A stretch of 17,032 nucleotides of DNA. Source: CAZLRH01 sp964562015. Lineage in GTDB: Bacteria > Verrucomicrobiota > Verrucomicrobiia > Opitutales > JABDGR01. Of this stretch, positions 14,087-17,032 are shown one piece after another. The stretch is taken from positions 1 through 17,032 of the forward strand of contig CAZLRH010000043.1 of NCBI GenBank assembly GCA_964562015.1, read 5' to 3'. How positions within the stretch are numbered: position 1 is the stretch's first letter; each line of letters begins with the position of its first letter. The notes under the pieces are model-generated. The model had not been told where the DNA came from. It made no database searches and was given only the letters and a program-made list of their open reading frames with translations. A program made the position numbers and the translations under genes.

Positions 14087-15511
14087 TTAGTACCGATAAT
14101 GCTCGGGCTTGTACGGGCCTTCGACGGGCACGCCGAGGTAGTCGGCCTGAGACTTCGAGAGCTTGCTCAGGCGGACGCCGATTTTCTCCAAGTGCAGGCG
14201 GGCGACTTCCTCGTCCAGTTTTTTCGGCAGAATGTACACGCCGGGCTTGTACTTCGCGCGGTTGGTCCAGAGGTCCATCTGCGCGAGAACTTGATTGGAG
14301 AAGGAGTTGGACATGACGAACGACGGGTGGCCGGTGGCGCAGCCGAGGTTCACGAGGCGGCCTTCCGCGAGCATGTAAATCGAGCGGCCATTGGGCAGAT
14401 CGTAGCGGTCCACCTGCGGTTTGATGTTCACTTTCTTGACGCCCTTGGCTTCGTTGAGGCGGCTGACCTGGATCTCATTGTCGAAGTGGCCGATGTTGCA
14501 GACGATGGCCTGGTCCTTCATCTGCAAGAGGTGTTCGAGCGTGATGATGTCCTTGTTGCCGGTGCAGGTGACGTAGATGTCGGCCTTGCCGAGGGTGTCT
14601 TCGGTGGTGACGACTTCGTGGCCGGCCATCGCGGCTTGGAGCGCGCAAATGGGATCCACTTCCGTGACTTGGACGATGGCGCCGAGGCCGCGCAAGGATT
14701 GCGCCGAGCCCTTGCCGACGTCGCCGTAACCGCAGACGACGGCGACCTTGCCGGCGATCATGACGTCGGTGGCGCGCTTGATGCCGTCCACGAGCGATTC
14801 GCGGCAGCCGTAAAGATTATCGAATTTCGATTTGGTGACGGAGTCGTTGACGTTGATGGCGGGCACGAGGAGCTTGCCGGCCTCGAGGCGCTGGTAGAGG
14901 CGATGCACGCCGGTGGTGGTTTCTTCGGAAACACCTTTCCAGTCTTTCGCAACCTGATGCCAGTGCTTGGGGCGTTCGGCGTAAACTTTCTTGAGCAAGT
15001 CCTTGATGACCTGCTCTTCGTGGCTGCCGGATTTGGTGTTCACCCATTTATCGCCGTTCTCGAGTTCGTAGCCCTTGTGGATGAGCAGAGTGGCGTCGCC
15101 ACCGTCGTCGACGATGAGTTCCGGGCCCTTGCCGTCCGGCCAGGTCAACGCGCGCCAGGTGCATTCCCAATATTCTTCCAGCGTCTCGCCTTTCCAGGCG
15201 AACACAGGAGTGCCGGTCTTGGCGATGGCGGCGGCGGCCTGGTCCTGCGTCGAGAAAATGTTGCAGGAAGCCCAGCGCACGTCGGCGCCGAGCGCCACGA
15301 GGGTCTCGATGAGCACGGCGGTCTCGATGGTCATGTGCAGCGAGCCGCTGATGCGCACGCCCTTGAGGGGCTTCTTCGGCGCATACTTCTTGCGAATCGA
15401 GAGCAAGCCGGGCATTTCATGCTCGGAGACGGTGATGGACTTGCGGCCCCAATCGGCCAGGGACAAATCGGCCACTTTGTAGTCGGGACCGGAGTAAGTG
15501 AGTGAGCTCAT
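14087..15511 (-). CDS. ahcY: S-adenosylhomocysteine hydrolase (adenosylhomocysteinase)
   Basis: AhcY reversibly splits S-adenosylhomocysteine into adenosine and homocysteine, which removes the inhibitor of methyltransferases; it is an NAD-dependent cytoplasmic homotetramer. The 474-residue length is typical of the bacterial form, which has an extra segment of about 40 residues, here near 148-190 (ELENGDKW to KHWHQVAKD). Substrate residues are seen: H59 in GSLHMTIETAVLIETL, D135 in VDDGGDAT, E197 in SEETTTGVHRLY, K227 and D231 in SVTKSKFDN. The NAD site is VVCGYGDVGKGSA (258-270). The C-terminus PYKPEHYRY carries the Lys and Tyr that reach into the neighbouring subunit. It is 112 bp downstream of metK on the same strand, but each gene seems to have its own terminator. 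No Shine-Dalgarno is visible before the ATG. Confidence 0.98.
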   Translation of the reverse strand: MSSLTYSGPDYKVADLSLADWGRKSITVSEHEMPGLLSIRKKYAPKKPLKGVRISGSLHMTIETAVLIETLVALGADVRWASCNIFSTQDQAAAAIAKTGTPVFAWKGETLEEYWECTWRALTWPDGKGPELIVDDGGDATLLIHKGYELENGDKWVNTKSGSHEEQVIKDLLKKVYAERPKHWHQVAKDWKGVSEETTTGVHRLYQRLEAGKLLVPAINVNDSVTKSKFDNLYGCRESLVDGIKRATDVMIAGKVAVVCGYGDVGKGSAQSLRGLGAIVQVTEVDPICALQAAMAGHEVVTTEDTLGKADIYVTCTGNKDIITLEHLLQMKDQAIVCNIGHFDNEIQVSRLNEAKGVKKVNIKPQVDRYDLPNGRSIYMLAEGRLVNLGCATGHPSFVMSNSFSNQVLAQMDLWTNRAKYKPGVYILPKKLDEEVARLHLEKIGVRLSKLSKSQADYLGVPVEGPYKPEHYRY

Positions 15512-15529
15512 GGATTTTAAGAAGTGTTC

Positions 15530-15563
15530 TAGTGCTTAGTGTTTTAGTGCCTAGTTTCTAGTG
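15530..15563. repeat. Short direct-repeat tract with TAGTG core between metK and ahcY
   Basis: On the plus strand TAGTG or TAGTT occurs at 15530, 15537, 15545, 15552 and 15559, spaced 7 or 8 bp, with two copies of the longer word TAGTGCTT (15530 and 15559). It lies 19-52 bp upstream of the ahcY ATG. It has no coding potential; its role, if any, is unknown. Confidence 0.6.
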
Positions 15564-15607
15564 CTTGGTATCAGATTCCAAGGCTTAGTACTCTATTCTG
15601 ATTAAGG

Positions 15608-15637
15608 AAAAACCGGCCCGCTGTTAGCGGACGGCGG
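15608..15637 (-). terminator. Likely intrinsic terminator overlapping the metK stop codon
   Basis: On the minus strand GTCCGC pairs with GCGGGC (one G-U pair) around loop TAACA, which contains the metK TAA. One bulged base and two more C-G pairs extend the stem, and TTTTT follows directly (15612-15608). The stem overlaps the last metK codons. Confidence 0.6.
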
Positions 15638-16817
15638 CCTGGAGGGCGGCGACCTTGTCGATGGATTCCCATGGCAGGCCGGGTTTGGCGAAGTGGCCGT
15701 AATTGGTGGTCGTACGATAAATCGGGCGCAGCAGGTTGAGCTGCTTGATGATATCCGCGGGCTTGAACGAGAAAACCCGGGAAACGGCGCGGATGATTTT
15801 CTCATCGGACTGGGTGCCGGTGCCGAAAGTGTCCACGTGAATGCTCGTGGGGTGCGGATGCCCGATGGCATAGGCGACCTGGAGTTCGCACTTGGTGGCG
15901 AGGCCCGCGGCCACGATGTTTTTCGCGACCCAGCGGCACATGTAGGCCGCCGAGCGGTCGACCTTTGACGGGTCTTTGCCGGAAAACGCGCCGCCGCCGT
16001 GGCGGGCCCAGCCGCCGTAGCTGTCCACAATGATCTTACGGCCAGTGACCCCGGAATCGCCCTGCGGCCCGCCGACAACGAATTTGCCGGTGGGATTGAT
16101 GAGGTACTCCGTGCCTTTGGAAAGGAATTTGGCCGGGAGCACTTTCTTAATCACCTGCTCGATGCAAAATTTTTCAATCTCGCGGTGGCTGGCATCGGCC
16201 GCGTGTTGCGTGGAAATGACCACGTTGCGGATGCTGACGGGCTTGCCGCCGGCGTACTCGACGGCCACCTGCGATTTGCAGTCCGGGCGCAACCACGGAG
16301 CGCGGTCGGTCTTTTTGCGAATACGGGCCAGGGCGCGATTCAAGCGGTGCGCAAACATGATGGGCGCGGGCATGAGCTCGGGAGTGTCGTCACACGCATA
16401 GCCGAACATGATACCCTGGTCGCCGGCGCCCTGCTCGGCGGTCTTTTTGCCCTCGACCTTGCGGGCGTCCACGCCCTGGGCGATGTCGGGCGACTGTTTG
16501 GTCAGCAGGTTGTGGATGAAAATCTTGTCGGCGTGAAACACGTCGTCATCGTGGGTGTAGCCAATTTCCCGGATGGCTTCGCGGACGACGAGACCGATGT
16601 TCACCACTTCATCGAGCGGCGCGGCGCCGATCTTCGGCACGGTGATTTCTCCGGCGACGACCACGGCGTTGGATTTGACCAGCGTCTCGCAGGCCACACG
16701 GCTGCGGGGATCGACGGTCAGGCAAGCGTCGAGGACGCTGTCGGAAATGAAGTCGGCCACCTTGTCGGGATGGCCTTCGCCCACGGATTCAGAGGAGAAG
16801 ATGAAGCGGTCTGGCAT
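15624..16817 (-). CDS. metK: S-adenosylmethionine synthetase
   Basis: MetK makes SAM from methionine and ATP and is the cell's methyl-donor source. The 397-residue protein, numbered from the ATG at 16817, has the full set of family motifs. These are SSESVGEGHPDKVAD with H16 and D18, GAGDQGIMFGYA (130-141), the phosphate loop GGGAFSGKDPSKVDRS (274-289), and IGHPHPTSIHVDTFGTG in the C-terminal domain. The frame stays open 38 codons further upstream, but those residues do not look like MetK, and MPDRFIFSSESVGEGHPDK is the normal N-terminus. No Shine-Dalgarno is near the ATG; TTGCCA and TACGCT with 17-bp spacing lie just before it and would give a very short 5' leader. Together with ahcY downstream it covers both ends of the SAM/SAH cycle. 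Confidence 0.98.
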   Translation of the reverse strand: MPDRFIFSSESVGEGHPDKVADFISDSVLDACLTVDPRSRVACETLVKSNAVVVAGEITVPKIGAAPLDEVVNIGLVVREAIREIGYTHDDDVFHADKIFIHNLLTKQSPDIAQGVDARKVEGKKTAEQGAGDQGIMFGYACDDTPELMPAPIMFAHRLNRALARIRKKTDRAPWLRPDCKSQVAVEYAGGKPVSIRNVVISTQHAADASHREIEKFCIEQVIKKVLPAKFLSKGTEYLINPTGKFVVGGPQGDSGVTGRKIIVDSYGGWARHGGGAFSGKDPSKVDRSAAYMCRWVAKNIVAAGLATKCELQVAYAIGHPHPTSIHVDTFGTGTQSDEKIIRAVSRVFSFKPADIIKQLNLLRPIYRTTTNYGHFAKPGLPWESIDKVAALQAAVR

Positions 16818-16868
16818 AAGTGGACGCGAGCGTAGCCCCTCCCCGGCCCCCTGGCAAGCAAATATATC

Positions 16869-16894
16869 AACGCATCGGGATAGATTGATGCGTT
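16869..16894 (-). promoter_or_regulatory. Hairpin-forming sequence upstream of metK
   Basis: AACGCATC (16869-16876) and GATGCGTT (16887-16894) form a perfect 8-bp stem with a 10-nt loop, 52 bp upstream of the metK ATG. The flanking ATCAA and the loop-side TTGAT could pair in an alternative fold. It may be an operator or an RNA leader element. I recognise no known SAM riboswitch class here. Confidence 0.4.
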
Positions 16895-16953
16895 CATTTC
16901 TCAACCCTTGGTTGGCCTCATGGAAAACCAAGCGTTTGTTCTAAAACCAAACC

Positions 16954-16977
16954 ACGGATGCGACGGATAATACGGAT
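16954..16977. repeat. Three ACGGAT words at 9-bp spacing
   Basis: ACGGAT occurs at 16954, 16963 and 16972, each followed by three variable bases, in the intergenic region upstream of metK. It is like other short-period degenerate repeats scattered between genes in some soil bacteria. Confidence 0.5.
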
Positions 16978-17009
16978 TAGTAGTGTCCTAATTTCACCAG
17001 AAACAAGAC

Positions 17010-17031
17010 GGCGGGCTGAGGGCAGCCCGCC
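17010..17031. terminator. Strong hairpin at the right window edge, possible terminator
   Basis: GGCGGGCTG (17010-17018), loop AGGG, then CAGCCCGCC (17023-17031): a perfect 9-bp GC-rich stem. The minus-strand side continues GTCTTGTTTC, a weak T-rich tail, so it may end a minus-strand gene lying outside the window. The plus-strand tail cannot be seen. Confidence 0.45.
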
Positions 17032-17032
17032 C

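Noticed and set aside
14003..15505. Long plus-strand frame opposite ahcY, and a similar one opposite metK (15999-16835)
   Set aside because: Both are antisense shadows of fully conserved enzymes and have no recognisable product.
15512..15623. SAH or SAM riboswitch in front of ahcY or metK
   Set aside because: Neither upstream region shows the conserved core of a riboswitch class I can recognise; the ahcY leader is mainly a short direct-repeat tract.
16818..16931. 38-codon N-terminal extension of metK
   Set aside because: The MetK N-terminus starts at MPDRFIFSSE in the family; the extension covers the hairpin and the probable promoter.

Overview
The window is GC-rich bacterial chromosome carrying housekeeping genes. 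Gene content and style suggest a member of the Verrucomicrobiota. The pointers are a PAS kinase with a long Arg-Thr-x-Gln/Glu-Ala heptad coiled coil, an Rcp1-like regulator paired with a REC-kinase-REC hybrid, many start codons without a Shine-Dalgarno sequence, and short degenerate repeats between genes. That placement is inference from protein style, since the window holds no rRNA or other marker. No tRNA, rRNA, CRISPR array or transposase gene was seen.

Left part (1-5634), all on the minus strand. A tightly packed signalling operon reads PAS histidine kinase (GTG start at 5163), then a single-domain response regulator whose ATG directly follows the kinase stop, then a REC-HisKA-HATPase-REC hybrid 9 bp further on. 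None of the three carries a DNA-binding output domain. Downstream lies carA (carbamoyl-phosphate synthase small subunit), cut by the left edge. Upstream is a small ArsR-family repressor (5290-5634).

Middle part (5635-9529). A lysine 2,3-aminomutase gene (kamA, plus) is divergent from arsR; between them sits a palindrome, GAATTCA-N6-TGAATTC, that looks like an ArsR-type operator. kamA converges on a stand-alone coaC (phosphopantothenoylcysteine decarboxylase, minus). Both genes end inside the two arms of one inverted repeat (7021-7140), which supplies the C-terminal codons of each protein. Then come a DUF4160-like gene broken by one in-frame TGA, its small overlapping partner, and an AT-richer gene for a chimeric membrane protein. 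That protein joins a phage virion-type module, a transmembrane helix and a GLWxKA/GDxxKAxxxYxKLR tail. This stretch looks accessory.

Right part (9250-17032). leuA (2-isopropylmalate synthase) is preceded by a perfect TTGACA box, a leucine-rich 22-codon leader peptide and GC-rich hairpins, a layout that suggests attenuation by leucine supply. leuA ends one base before the stop of a minus-strand TPR membrane protein gene, which follows a TPR-AAA ATPase gene. Further right on the minus strand are ahcY and metK, two enzymes of the activated methyl cycle, each with its own likely intrinsic terminator.

The most unusual items are the shared inverted repeat at 7021-7140, the leucine leader, the phage-module/membrane chimera, the heptad array with a 35-residue super-repeat, and the single-stop DUF4160 pseudogene.
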